DNA from: Collinsella sp. MSK.8.10
GTDB taxonomy: Bacteria > Actinomycetota > Coriobacteriia > Coriobacteriales > Coriobacteriaceae
Reading direction: 5' to 3'
DNA: 64,000 nucleotides
NCBI RefSeq assembly: GCF_019041915.1
Contig: NZ_JAHPYF010000001.1
Coordinates: forward strand, 124,001 to 188,000
Shown one piece after another: positions 52,316 through 61,463 of this stretch. Each line of letters begins with the position of its first letter. Within the stretch, counting starts at the first letter, position 1. The notes beneath the pieces were generated by a model, which searched no databases, was not told the DNA's origin, and saw nothing but the letters and a program-made list of their open reading frames with translations. The position numbers and the translations under genes are program-made.

Positions 52316-54556
52316 GTGGCAAAGAAGAAGACGAAGAACCAGCCAAAGAAAAAGCAGGTCAACGCCGAGAACGTCATCGGCCTGCACTCCGAGGTCACCG
52401 ACCAGCCGATCACGCAGACGCTCGAGGTCAACTACATGCCCTACGCCATGAGCGTCAACGTCTCGCGTGCATTCCCCGAGATCGACGGCTTTAAGCCCTC
52501 GCACCGCAAGCTGCTCTACACCATGTACAAGATGGGTCTGCTCAAGGGCGAGCGCCAAAAAAGCGCCAACATCGTGGGCCAGACCATGAAGCTCAACCCA
52601 CACGGCGACGCCGCGATCTACGAGACGATGGTGCGCCTGGCCACCGGCAACGAGGCGCTGCTCGCCCCCTTTGTGGAGTCGAAGGGCAACTTTGGCAAGT
52701 ACTATTCGGGCGACCTGAGCTACGCCGCCTCGCGTTATACCGAGGCCAAGCTCTCCCCCATCAGCGCCGAGATCTTCAAGGACATCGACAAGGACCCGGT
52801 CGACTTCGTCGACAGCTACGACGGCGCCATGAAGGAGCCGCGCCTGCTGCCCACCACGTTCCCCAACATCCTCGTCTCGGCCAACAAGGGCATCGGCGTC
52901 GCCATGGCATCCGATATCTGCGGTTTCAACCTCAACGAGGTCTGTACCGCCACAATGCATTACCTGCAGGATCCCGACTGCGACCTGCTCGAGTACATGC
53001 CCATGCCTGACTTCTCGACCGGCGGCGAAATTATCTACCGCCGCGAGGAGATGGAAAAGATCGTCGAGACCGGTCTGGGCAGCCTCCAGATCCGCTCCCG
53101 CTGGCGCTGGATTCCCGAAGAGCGCATCATCGAGGTCTACGAGATCCCCTACACCACCAAGACCGATGTCATTATCGAGCGCATCGTCAAGCTCTCCAAA
53201 GAGGGCAAGGTCAAGGAGATCGCAGACATTCGCGACGAGACCGACCTTTCGGGCCTGCGCATCGCTATCGACCTTAAGCGCGGCGTCGACCCCGACAAGC
53301 TCATGGCGAAGCTCTATCGCTCGACCACGCTGCAGGATTCGTTCTCGTGCAACTTCAACGTGCTCGTCGACGGCTATCCCCGCGTTATGGGCGTGCGCCA
53401 GATCCTGCACGAGTGGGTCAAGTGGCGTATTGAGTCCACGCGCCGCCGCATTAACTTTGACCTGGGCAAAAAGTCCGAGCGCCTGCACCTGCTGCACGGC
53501 CTTGAGGCAATCTTGCTCGATATCGACAAGGCGATCGCCATCATCCGCGGCACCAAGCTCGAGGCCGAGGTCGTGCCCAACCTTATGAAGGGTTTCGACA
53601 TCGACGAGACCCAGGCCGAGTTTGTTGCCGAGCTCAAGCTCCGCAACATCAACGAGGAGTACATCCTCAACCGCACCAAGGACATTGCCAAGCTTGAGGG
53701 CGAGATTGCCGAACTTGAGGAGATCCTCTCCAGCGAGGAGAACATCAAGAAAGTCATCAGCGACGAGCTGGCCGCGGTCAACAAGAAGTACGTGATGCCG
53801 CGCCGCACGGGCAGGATCGAACCCCATGAGGTCATCGAGGTGAGCCTGGAGCCCGAGGTCGAGGAGTACCCGGTCACCATCATGCTCTCGCGCGATGGCT
53901 ACCTTAAGAAGATGACGGACCGCGTGCTCAAGAAGGCGACCACGCTCAAGTACAAGGACGGCGACAAACCCTTTATCGAGTTCCCGTCCTCCAACACCCA
54001 CGAGCTGCTGGTCTTTACCAACAAGAGCCAGGTGTACAAGTGCAAGGTTGCAGCGTTTGAGGACACCAAGTCGGCCCAGCTGGGCTCGTACCTGCCGACC
54101 GATCTTGAGATGGAACCCGACGAGAGCGTCATCTGGGTCATCGACCCTGAGGACTATAAGGCCGACGTGCTGTTTGTCTTTGAGAACGGCCGCGTGGTGC
54201 GCGTCGCGCTTTCTGGATACGTCACCAAGACCAACCGCAAGCGCCTCAAAAACGCCATCTACGGTGGCAGCAAGCTGCTGTATGCCCAGGTGCTCAAGGA
54301 AGATCGCGACATCGCGCTGGTCTCGAGCGACTATCGTTTGATGAACTTCAACACGTCGCTGCTCAAGACCAAGACGACCACCAACACGCAGGGCGTCCAG
54401 GCTTTCACGGCCAAGAAGGGCCGCTCGGTCACCACTGTCGGTACAACCGAAGAGATTCTTGGCGCCGGCGTCTCGGCCGAGAAGTTCACCGCGCAGAGCC
54501 TGCCCTCCGCCGGTGCCCTCATGAAGGAAAACGACATGCCGAGTCTGTTTGACTAA
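52316..54556 (+). CDS. type IIA DNA topoisomerase subunit A (GyrA/ParC-like)
   Basis: A 746-aa breakage-reunion subunit. The catalytic Tyr141 is in SRYTEAKLSP, and the winged-helix region has SHRKLLYTMYKMG and NPHGDAAIYETMVR. A coiled-coil tower fills about 340-490, and the C-terminal beta-propeller is short, with no GyrA-box QRRGGKG visible. This suggests a ParC-like decatenase rather than a supercoiling gyrase. The GTG start has AGAGGAAATC just upstream. It is co-transcribed with subunit B. Confidence 0.9.
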   Translation: MAKKKTKNQPKKKQVNAENVIGLHSEVTDQPITQTLEVNYMPYAMSVNVSRAFPEIDGFKPSHRKLLYTMYKMGLLKGERQKSANIVGQTMKLNPHGDAAIYETMVRLATGNEALLAPFVESKGNFGKYYSGDLSYAASRYTEAKLSPISAEIFKDIDKDPVDFVDSYDGAMKEPRLLPTTFPNILVSANKGIGVAMASDICGFNLNEVCTATMHYLQDPDCDLLEYMPMPDFSTGGEIIYRREEMEKIVETGLGSLQIRSRWRWIPEERIIEVYEIPYTTKTDVIIERIVKLSKEGKVKEIADIRDETDLSGLRIAIDLKRGVDPDKLMAKLYRSTTLQDSFSCNFNVLVDGYPRVMGVRQILHEWVKWRIESTRRRINFDLGKKSERLHLLHGLEAILLDIDKAIAIIRGTKLEAEVVPNLMKGFDIDETQAEFVAELKLRNINEEYILNRTKDIAKLEGEIAELEEILSSEENIKKVISDELAAVNKKYVMPRRTGRIEPHEVIEVSLEPEVEEYPVTIMLSRDGYLKKMTDRVLKKATTLKYKDGDKPFIEFPSSNTHELLVFTNKSQVYKCKVAAFEDTKSAQLGSYLPTDLEMEPDESVIWVIDPEDYKADVLFVFENGRVVRVALSGYVTKTNRKRLKNAIYGGSKLLYAQVLKEDRDIALVSSDYRLMNFNTSLLKTKTTTNTQGVQAFTAKKGRSVTTVGTTEEILGAGVSAEKFTAQSLPSAGALMKENDMPSLFD

Positions 54557-54600
54557 CGCGATTGGTTAAAACCGCGGAAGTCGTACCGCCACGAATCCGT

Positions 54601-54652
54601 AAAAGAAAGGGCCCCGAGGTGCGATTAACTGCACTCCGGGCCCCTTTCTTTT
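54601..54652. terminator. bidirectional terminator
   Basis: AAAAGAAAGGGCCCC pairs with GGGCCCCTTTCTTTT around an inner GTGC/GCAC stem, between the topoisomerase operon and the convergent flavodoxin-like gene. T-runs on both strands. Confidence 0.85.
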
Positions 54653-54677
54653 ACCATTTACTCGCAGAAGTGCACTC

Positions 54678-55208
54678 TCACGCCAGCTTGCGGGCGAGCT
54701 CTCGCACCTCTTCCAGCTTGGGCGAGGAGGCCATGCTGTCGCGCTCGGTCATACCGCTGATGGTGACAATGCCCTGGTCCTTCCACTTGCAGTATGCGCA
54801 GGTTGACTTGTACATGGCGATCGCCGCGTCATAGACACCCTCGCTGTGACTATCGAGCAAAAGGGCCGTCTTGGTGAACGGGAATCCCGTGGCACCGAAG
54901 GCGTACAGACGGTCGATGGCGGCCTTCTCCTGCGCGGTGATATCAAACCAGTAGATAGGCGAGGCGAAGACGACCATATCTGCGTCTTTCAGCGACTCGA
55001 TCACGTCGGCCATGTCATCCTTCTGCACGCAGACGCCCTCATGGGCGAAGCAGTACCGGCATCCCAAGCAGCCGGCGATCTTCTTGCCGGCAACGCGGAT
55101 GACCTCGACCGTATGGCCGGCCTCGCGCGCGGTCTCGGCAAACGCCTCGACCATGGTATCGGTATTGGCGCCCTTACGCGGGCTGCCGCTCAACACAACG
55201 ATATTCAT
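54678..55208 (-). CDS. flavodoxin-fold NAD(P)H-dependent oxidoreductase with a Cys cluster
   Basis: A 176-aa FMN protein. The phosphate-binding loop is SGSPRKGANT (residues 7-16), and CLGCRYCF (about 47-54) with a further Cys is a cluster typical of iron-sulfur flavoproteins. The third motif ASPIYWFD binds the flavin ring. The family includes iron-sulfur flavoproteins and azoreductase-like enzymes; the partner is unknown. The start has AAGGAGGGGG upstream. A similar gene lies at 58175. Confidence 0.87.
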   Translation of the reverse strand: MNIVVLSGSPRKGANTDTMVEAFAETAREAGHTVEVIRVAGKKIAGCLGCRYCFAHEGVCVQKDDMADVIESLKDADMVVFASPIYWFDITAQEKAAIDRLYAFGATGFPFTKTALLLDSHSEGVYDAAIAMYKSTCAYCKWKDQGIVTISGMTERDSMASSPKLEEVRELARKLA

Positions 55209-55528
55209 AAGAATCCCCCTCCTTCATGCCGCAGGCGCGCGGCACACATTTCGTTGCAACCAAAACGGATGGAGCTATTCAGTCGTCCGCAGACCACATC
55301 TCTTGTTCGCGCTCTCTAGACACAATCTCATCGCCTGACAACTCCTCAACTGTCTTGATTCTCTCTCCGAGAATTGAACAGCAAATCGTTGGCCGCAAAG
55401 TGTCGACTGTGGGAAAATTAACTAGAGCTTTCTCCTACTCGCGTGAGCGTTCGCGTGTATGCGCCTGGCCGAATCGGGCAGGCGCAATATAGATCCACGG
55501 AAACCGGCCTACGAACAAGGAGCGCCTT
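55209..55528. other. 320-bp intergenic region
   Basis: Divergent promoter region between the reductase and the LPXTG protein. A short ATTCTC/GAGAAT hairpin is seen near 55360; I see no gene or clear promoter. Confidence 0.5.
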
Positions 55529-56413
55529 ATGTATGGACAGCATGTTGCACCGCAAACCCATTACAAACGCACTGGCCTGTCTATCCGCAACGTCAAGCTT
55601 CATGCAGGCGCCAGAGTCGTTGCCTTCGGAGTAAGCATTCTTATGGCAGGGCAGCTTTTGCTACCCTGCGCAGCACTGGCGACCGAAACGCCCGAACCCG
55701 ATGTCGCAGCACCCATCACCTGCGACGAAGTCAACGCGGAAGGCAGCCTCACAGCAACCACCGTCGTCGATCATTACTACGATTTGGAGCTACCCCCTGC
55801 TTTCGAGTTGGTCCAGAACGAGGCTCTTGTATACGATTTTCCCGACAAACCCGAGGACTTCATCTACGGACTTAACGACACCGTCCATCTCTTCAAGATC
55901 GACACCGATACCGAAAGCCTTATAAAAACCGAGAACCCCAAAGAGGCCAGCGTCTCTATTGCCCTGACCATGATCGACAATCACGTTAGAGCAACCGTAG
56001 TCTTTACAGGCAGTTACGCCGACGATCAAATCCCTTACAGGCTGAACCTCAACAGCTCAACCTACCTTGGCACACACGTTGACCGTGACTTCGACAGCGG
56101 GCAAGGGATTATGCACGAAACGCGGCACGATTACTACATCCGTTACGTCTTCGACAGTGACGTGCACTTGTTTGCAACCGATACGAGCGGTTCCAAACCC
56201 GAACCGGAAACCAAGCCCGAGCCCACACCGCAGCCCAATGCAAAAAAGCCCACGGCAAATCCCGTTTCCACCAAGGCAGTAGCGGCGGTTAAACCAGCCG
56301 CGGCCACCCTACCCGCGACGGGCGACAACCGTGCGATGGCAGCCGCTCTGAGTGTTGCCGGTGCTGTAGTTGCGGCAGTTGGCATTTCTGCAACAAGGCG
56401 TCGCAACCGCTAG
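55529..56413 (+). CDS. LPXTG-anchored surface protein of unknown function
   Basis: A 294-aa protein. A signal peptide ends near residue 51 (CAALATE). The middle 170 residues have no recognised domain and look beta-rich (DHYYDLELPPAFELV, HETRHDYYIRYVFD). A Pro/Glu/Lys-rich spacer (KPEPETKPEPTPQPN) precedes LPATG at 261-265, a hydrophobic helix and the basic tail TRRRNR. The start has AAGGAG nine bases upstream. It is probably attached to peptidoglycan by sortase. Confidence 0.85.
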   Translation: MYGQHVAPQTHYKRTGLSIRNVKLHAGARVVAFGVSILMAGQLLLPCAALATETPEPDVAAPITCDEVNAEGSLTATTVVDHYYDLELPPAFELVQNEALVYDFPDKPEDFIYGLNDTVHLFKIDTDTESLIKTENPKEASVSIALTMIDNHVRATVVFTGSYADDQIPYRLNLNSSTYLGTHVDRDFDSGQGIMHETRHDYYIRYVFDSDVHLFATDTSGSKPEPETKPEPTPQPNAKKPTANPVSTKAVAAVKPAAATLPATGDNRAMAAALSVAGAVVAAVGISATRRRNR

Positions 56414-56845
56414 CCAGCATTTCGTACCCCGCAGACAAAGCTCTATCCCCGCTCCGATGAGCTTTACTCACCGAGAAGTTTCTTCCCCACGGAAATGAGC
56501 TTTTTCCAACGGTCGCCTTCAGGCCATCAACGCCCCGCGAAACCGACGAAACAGACTGTGCCGAACCGCCATCGAGCTCTGCCCCATCGCAAACAGCGTC
56601 GACGGCGTCTTCTGGCAACATTTTTGGTCGCCATAGCTCCGCTTCGGCAGGGCCCAGTCTCCGCTCGATCTCGAGCAAGACTTGTAAGGAGTCCACAGTC
56701 AAGATCAACTACGGGAATCGTGACGAGCCGATACCGCTCGCATGCCCCCTTCGGAATAGGCGCTGAGCAGCTCCTGGGCGTGGGCGAACTCGGGTCCCCG
56801 CCTCCAACCGAGCAGGCGGTTGACCGCTAGATTTCCCTGAACGCT
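56414..56845. other. 432-bp region without a credible gene
   Basis: Short frames on both strands are unsupported. The sequence leads into decayed Sir2-like fragments, so it may be older gene debris. Confidence 0.5.
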
Positions 56846-57350
56846 GTGGACAAAGAGCAGTACCGCAAGGTATCCGACTGGTTCGATGCGCACGCGCATC
56901 AGAAGATTCTTTTCCTTGAACTGGGCGTGGGATTGCGCAACGGCGTCATAAAGCACATGCTCGCTCAGATCGCAAACGCCTGCGAACACACCACGTGCAC
57001 CGTGCTCAACTACAGCCAGACCATGGCGCTCGATGCTTCGTGCGAGACGATTCTCGTTGATGGCGATATGGCCCCGGCCTTCGCGCGAGAACCTCGAGCG
57101 ATACGAGCGCTTTGTGAGCGAGCGCGGCAATGGCCGCATGCTGTTGCTGGAGCTCGGCGTGGGCGAAATGACCCCTGGCATCATCACGCTCCCGTTCTGG
57201 AGCATGACCGCGAAGCTGCCGGATGCGCACCTGTTGAGCGTCAACATCACGGGCGACTCAGCCCCATTGCAGCTCGGGAGCAAGGCAGAGGCGATTCAGG
57301 CCGATTTGAGCACGCTGCTCTCGACGGCACGGACGGGCAACGGTGCTTAA
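56846..57350 (+). pseudogene. two decayed C-terminal fragments of a Sir2-like NAD-dependent deacetylase
   Basis: Frame 1 from 56846 encodes KILFLELGVGLRNGVIKHML and ends near ETILVDGDMAP. After a frame change near 57070, a second piece encodes ERYERFVSERGNGRMLLLEL, then GVGEMTPGIITLPFW and a stop at 57350. Both match the same C-terminal region of Sir2-family proteins found in this group (LELGVG, TPGII, VDGD). There is no start, NAD-binding region or zinc site. Two tandem tails suggest a duplication followed by decay. Confidence 0.55.
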
Positions 57351-58111
57351 GCCTCCTTGTTGGTCGCTTTAAGGTACGCGTCGTCGTCCACAGGCTCCAG
57401 CCACTCGCTAGAGCCATCCTCGCCCGGAACCTCCAACGCGAGATGCGAGAACCAGCTGTCGGGCGCGGCGCCGTGCCAGTGCTTCACTCCCGGGGCGATG
57501 TTGACCACGTCGCCGGGGCGCAGCTCCTGTGCCGGCTTGCCCCACTCCTGGTAAAACCCTCGACCAGCCACGCAGACGAGAATTTGTCCGCCACCGCTTT
57601 TGGCGTGATGGATATGCCAGTTGTTGCGGCAGCCAGGCTCAAACGTCACGTTGTAGACGCCGACCTGCTCGGTGGAAAGGGGCGCGAGGTAGCTTTGACC
57701 GATAAAGAACTTCGCGAAGGCGTCGTTGGGGGCACCGACAGGGAAAACCATCTCGTTTTGGTGCTGAGCCTTTGCGTCGGCGGCATCGTCGTCCGCCCAG
57801 ACCTCCTTCGCCATGCGGAAGGCCGCCCATGCCTTGGGCCAGCCTGCGTAAAACGCCGCGTGCGTAAGGATCTCCGCTATCTCCGCCTTAGTCACGCCGT
57901 TGTTCTTTGCGGACGTCAGGTGATATTTGAACGAAGAGTCCGTCAGTCCCTGCGACATCAGGGCAACCACTGTCACCACGCTGCGGTCGCGCAGGGAGAG
58001 CTCACTCTCTCGGCTCCACACCTCGCCGAACAGCACGTCGTCGTTGAGCTGTGCGAATTTGGGAGCGAACTCCCCTAGAGCATCTCTGCCCGCCGTCTGT
58101 TTAATTGCCAT
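57347..58111 (-). CDS. carboxymuconolactone decarboxylase-cupin fusion protein
   Basis: A 254-aa protein. Residues 10-110 form a CMD/AhpD-like domain (SLRDRSVVTVVALMSQG, HAAFYAGWP) and residues 135-245 a cupin (CRNNWHIHHAKSGGGQILVC, GDVVNIAPGVKHWHGA) with the metal-binding His set. The start has AGGAGGAGATCG just before the ATG. The CMD part lacks the CxxC of AhpD. It lies next to a flavodoxin-like reductase, so a small-molecule redox role is likely. Its stop overlaps the Sir2-like pseudogene. Confidence 0.85.
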   Translation of the reverse strand: MAIKQTAGRDALGEFAPKFAQLNDDVLFGEVWSRESELSLRDRSVVTVVALMSQGLTDSSFKYHLTSAKNNGVTKAEIAEILTHAAFYAGWPKAWAAFRMAKEVWADDDAADAKAQHQNEMVFPVGAPNDAFAKFFIGQSYLAPLSTEQVGVYNVTFEPGCRNNWHIHHAKSGGGQILVCVAGRGFYQEWGKPAQELRPGDVVNIAPGVKHWHGAAPDSWFSHLALEVPGEDGSSEWLEPVDDDAYLKATNKEA

Positions 58112-58174
58112 GATCGATCTCCTCCTGTCGATGGTTTTGACACAAATCTATTTCTGCACGGCCAAACAACCCAG

Positions 58175-58714
58175 CTAGATTCCCATGCCCATTCGCCGCG
58201 CCTGCTCCAGAGCGGGATGCCCAGCGATTGCGCCCACGCCGTTCACGCCGCCGGCAAAAACCGTTCCAGCGAGCGTGCAGCGGGAGAAACAGTCAACCCA
58301 TCCCTGCATCGCCTTTTTCGCCCCGTCGAAGGTCGAGCGCCCGTTCTCCGCCGCCGTCGCCAACAGATATGCCTCGGTGAATGCATAATCGGAGCCAAAA
58401 AGCGGGTTAGCGCGGTCCAACATGGTTTTGAGCTGGCCACAGACGCTGTAGTAGTAAACGGGCGTTGCGAACACCAGGACATCAGCGTCGTGCATCTTGG
58501 CGGCAATTTCCACGGCATCGTCTTGGATGACGCAACGCCCCAACTTTAAGCAGGCAGGGCAGCCCTTGCAGAAGCCCATTTGCTTCTCGCGCAGACGCAC
58601 GGTCTCAACGCTGTGACCTGCCTCCCGCGCGCCGTTGGCGAAAGCCTCCGCCAGCGTCTCGGAATTGCCATTCTTTCGTGGACTTGAAGAAACTATCAAA
58701 ACCGTTTTGCTCAT
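58175..58714 (-). CDS. flavodoxin-fold NAD(P)H-dependent oxidoreductase
   Basis: A 179-aa FMN protein similar to the one at 54678. It has SSSPRKNGNS at residues 7-16, a Cys cluster CKGCPACLKLGRC and ATPVYYYS. The start MSKTVL has AAGGGG upstream; the ATG 30 codons earlier is not supported. It is divergent from a MerR regulator and 63 bp from the CMD-cupin gene, forming a likely regulated pair. Confidence 0.87.
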   Translation of the reverse strand: MSKTVLIVSSSPRKNGNSETLAEAFANGAREAGHSVETVRLREKQMGFCKGCPACLKLGRCVIQDDAVEIAAKMHDADVLVFATPVYYYSVCGQLKTMLDRANPLFGSDYAFTEAYLLATAAENGRSTFDGAKKAMQGWVDCFSRCTLAGTVFAGGVNGVGAIAGHPALEQARRMGMGI

Positions 58715-58819
58715 TACGGAACACCCCTTGCGCTCCCGATTTGCATTGACGAGAATGAAGGTAATACCTAAACCTGACTTTAGATCAAGGAATGAATTCG
58801 ACATTGTTTCGGAGGAGCC

Positions 58820-59260
58820 ATGTACACAATCGGACAGATGGCTGAGATGTTCGGTTTGCCCGCTTCAACGCTGCGATATTACGACAAGCAGGGATTGTTC
58901 CCGGGATTGGAGCGGGCGTCCGGCATTCGCCAATTCGGCGATAGGGAGCTCGAGGCACTTCGGGTCATCGAATGCCTGAAGAAGGCGGGGATGGAGATCA
59001 AGGACATCCGGCTGTTCATGGAATGGTGCGCGGAGGGCCCATCTACATACCCCCAGCGCAAGGCCATGTTCGAGGAGCGGAAGGCCCACATGGAATCGGA
59101 GATCGCGGACATGAACCGCGCGCTCGACATGCTGAAGTTCAAATGCTGGTACTACGAGCAGCTAAATCAAGGCGATAACGAGGCTGAGCTGAAGGCGCTG
59201 ATTCCAGACGGTTTGCCGGCAGAGATTAAAGAGGCCTACGAGAACGCCCACGCCCGATAG
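58820..59260 (+). CDS. MerR family transcriptional regulator
   Basis: A 146-aa protein. Residues 1-70 are the MerR wing helix (YTIGQMAEMFGLPASTLRYYD, KQGLFPG) followed by a coiled-coil and a short effector tail with no Cys cluster. The start follows GGAGGAGCC. It is divergent from the flavodoxin-like gene by 105 bp, and the region between them probably holds both promoters. The ligand is unknown. Confidence 0.88.
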   Translation: MYTIGQMAEMFGLPASTLRYYDKQGLFPGLERASGIRQFGDRELEALRVIECLKKAGMEIKDIRLFMEWCAEGPSTYPQRKAMFEERKAHMESEIADMNRALDMLKFKCWYYEQLNQGDNEAELKALIPDGLPAEIKEAYENAHAR

Positions 59261-59319
59261 TGCCGCCCGATGCTCGGAGGGCTTCGACGAGGAGTCGTTT
59301 TCGGGTAGGAATGCAAGGA

Positions 59320-59353
59320 AAAGGCCCCCGAACCAGAGGGTTCGGGGGCCTTT
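59320..59353 (+). terminator. intrinsic terminator
   Basis: AAAGGCCCCCGAACC pairs with GGTTCGGGGGCCTTT around a four-base loop after the MerR gene, ending in TTTATT. Confidence 0.85.
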
Positions 59354-59996
59354 ATTCCCGTTATTTCGCTGCTGGCTTTGCTTTGCGGCGATGTCAAAAC
59401 AGCATACGACGATACTCAGCAGTGCTAAAACGCGAGTTCAGAACACAGTTCCCGCTACTCCCACTCGATGGCTTTGGCTCTGTCGTCCCGTCATTCCAGT
59501 TGCACCCAGTTTTCGGCATCGACACGGAACGTGTGCCGCCGAATGACGCGATGTCGCGTTTCGTCGACTTCGGGGACAAAAGTTGGGACAACCTCAAAAA
59601 CTTTTTTCAAACTCAGGACGTTGAGTTTTTGTTTTTGTCCCAAAGGCCGCGATTGGCCGCCTTTGGAGGCTCGATGGCGCCGAAAATGCCCGTTTTGAAA
59701 CTCAGCCGCCCTTTAGCTTGCAAGCCGCCAGCTGTAATCGTAAGTGAATTAACGCGGGTGGCTTTCAAGCCGTTCGCAAAACCGCAGGTCATAAGTTTCA
59801 ACTATTGATCGCAAAGAGGAATCGTGCCAGGTGGCTATCTCATGAGTTCATCCGTGACCGACGTGGCAGCCAGTGCGCCGTGCGGTTTTACCCATCTTGA
59901 AGCCAAAACTGACATCGCGCGCACGATGCTATCGCCACACGATGTCAGACATTGTTCCCGACTTGACCTGATTGCTTCGCGATGAATTTCATGGCC
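59354..59996. other. 643-bp region without an intact gene
   Basis: Frames on both strands are open but unconvincing. On the minus strand, SRFSTAEYRRMLF* (stop at 59394) and an AIEWE* tail in another frame near 59458 look like the ends of lost genes. Several A/T-rich short inverted repeats lie near 59590-59640. I see no intact feature. Confidence 0.45.
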
Positions 59997-61262
59997 CTAG
60001 AGGAAAAAGTCCCTCGCGCTCACGATGTGAATGCCGCCGATGTCCGTGTCGTAGGAACCCTGCCTCACGACCACGATCTTCTCGTGGTTGTCTCGTATCG
60101 ACTTCAGAGGGGCGATCTCGCGTTCCCTGGTCTCGCTTGCGAACATCTCGTCAGTCACCTGCACGTAGAGCACGCGCCCGTCCTTCGTCGCGACGAAGTC
60201 AACCTCCTTGCCATAGAGCTTGCCCACATGCACGCTCCACCCTTTGTAGAGCAGCTGGAGATACACGGCGTTCTCGAACAGGCGCCCAGTATCCGTGACC
60301 CTATAGCCGGCCATCCAGGTCCTGAAGCCGGTGTCGACGATGTACTCCTTCGGATTCGTCTTAAGGAGCGCCTTGCCGTGCAGATCGTAACGCGTGGCAC
60401 GATAGAACAGGAAGGCCTCCTCGAGCGCGCCCACGTACGAGGAAACGGTCTTGTTCGTGGTCTTCGACCCCGCAGAAGTTAACGCGCCGGCGATTCGGTT
60501 CGACGAGCACTCGTTGCCGATGTTGTCCGCCAGGAATTCGGCCACATAGCGCAGCAGAGAAGGGTCGGTCACCGCGCTTTTGCCCTTCCCGCGCTCGCGG
60601 TTGACGATATCGCGCACGGCGATGGCCTCGTAGACTCCGGACATGTATGCCGAGTGCTGCGCCTGGGTCGTCGATAGGGATGCAATGGCTGGCATGCCCC
60701 CGTACTCAAGGTAACGAGTAAGCATATCGTCAAAGAGAACGGGGTCCCCCTCGGGGGTGAGAGCCACCGACCTTCCCGCTGCAAACTCGATCCCGCAGAA
60801 GTCAGCGAACTCGGAGAAGGACAGGGGCAGCATCTTTACCTCTACGTAGCGCCCGGACAGATAGGTGGCCAGCTCGCTCGAGAGAAGATACGCGTTCGAG
60901 CCCGTGAGGTAGATGTCGCAATCGAAGTCGACCCTCATCGCATTGACCGCATCCTGCCAGCCATCGATTCTCTGGGGCTCGTCTATGAAGACGTAGGTGC
61001 GCCCCTTGTCCGACAGGCACCCGCGAATGCGATCGTAAAGCTGGTCTTCCGTCTTGATGCCCGCACCCTTGCTTTCCAGGTTGACGCTCACAAAACCGCG
61101 GTCAGCGACCCCCTCGGACTCAATGGTTATCCTGATAAGATCGAGAAGGCTCGACTTGCCGCACCTGCGCACGCCCGTAATCACCTTGATGAGGTCGGTG
61201 TCACGGAAGAGCATTGCCTCCTCGAGGTACCTGCCACGGTTCCTGAGCCTGCTGCACTTCAA
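59997..61262 (-). CDS. ATP-binding protein of the AAA_14/DUF4143 family
   Basis: A 421-aa P-loop ATPase. Walker A is GVRRCGKSS at residues 30-38, Walker B is VFIDEPQRI near 92-100, and DUF4143 fills the C-terminal half (FRTWMAGYRVTDTGRLFENA, EVDFVAT). The TTG start follows AGGAG by about seven bases, and that site is one arm of an inverted repeat. Members are common in accessory regions with unclear roles; some are linked to defence or toxin-like modules. It lies alone here. Confidence 0.87.
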   Translation of the reverse strand: MKCSRLRNRGRYLEEAMLFRDTDLIKVITGVRRCGKSSLLDLIRITIESEGVADRGFVSVNLESKGAGIKTEDQLYDRIRGCLSDKGRTYVFIDEPQRIDGWQDAVNAMRVDFDCDIYLTGSNAYLLSSELATYLSGRYVEVKMLPLSFSEFADFCGIEFAAGRSVALTPEGDPVLFDDMLTRYLEYGGMPAIASLSTTQAQHSAYMSGVYEAIAVRDIVNRERGKGKSAVTDPSLLRYVAEFLADNIGNECSSNRIAGALTSAGSKTTNKTVSSYVGALEEAFLFYRATRYDLHGKALLKTNPKEYIVDTGFRTWMAGYRVTDTGRLFENAVYLQLLYKGWSVHVGKLYGKEVDFVATKDGRVLYVQVTDEMFASETREREIAPLKSIRDNHEKIVVVRQGSYDTDIGGIHIVSARDFFL

Positions 61263-61268
61263 GAGCTG

Positions 61269-61303
61269 CTCCTAAAACTCGAATCTGGTTACACTTTTAG
61301 GAG
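61269..61303. repeat. inverted repeat covering the ribosome site of the ATPase gene
   Basis: CTCCTAAAA (61269-61277) and TTTTAGGAG (61295-61303), nine perfect pairs around 17 bases. On the minus-strand transcript the arm TTTTAGGAG is the Shine-Dalgarno, so the hairpin could mask it. Confidence 0.6.
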
Positions 61304-61463
61304 TATCATAACTCTGGGCCACAAGATGAGCAAAAAGCGCACCTCGAGACGAATCGACTAAAGGAATTGCGCGCCTGCCGGGAGGCAGGGCAGCCTGCTC
61401 GATCATCGCGGACTGCCAATTGATAAACCCCAAAAGCCGGAGCGATCGGCGTCACTCGCTTCG

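Noticed and set aside
51695..54001. 768-aa minus-strand frame across both topoisomerase genes
   Set aside because: A GC-codon shadow: it is antisense to proteins with full catalytic motifs and has low-complexity, repetitive composition.
59455..59597. A real gene ending in SRFSTAEYRRMLF
   Set aside because: No start, no ribosome site and frame breaks; at most a remnant.
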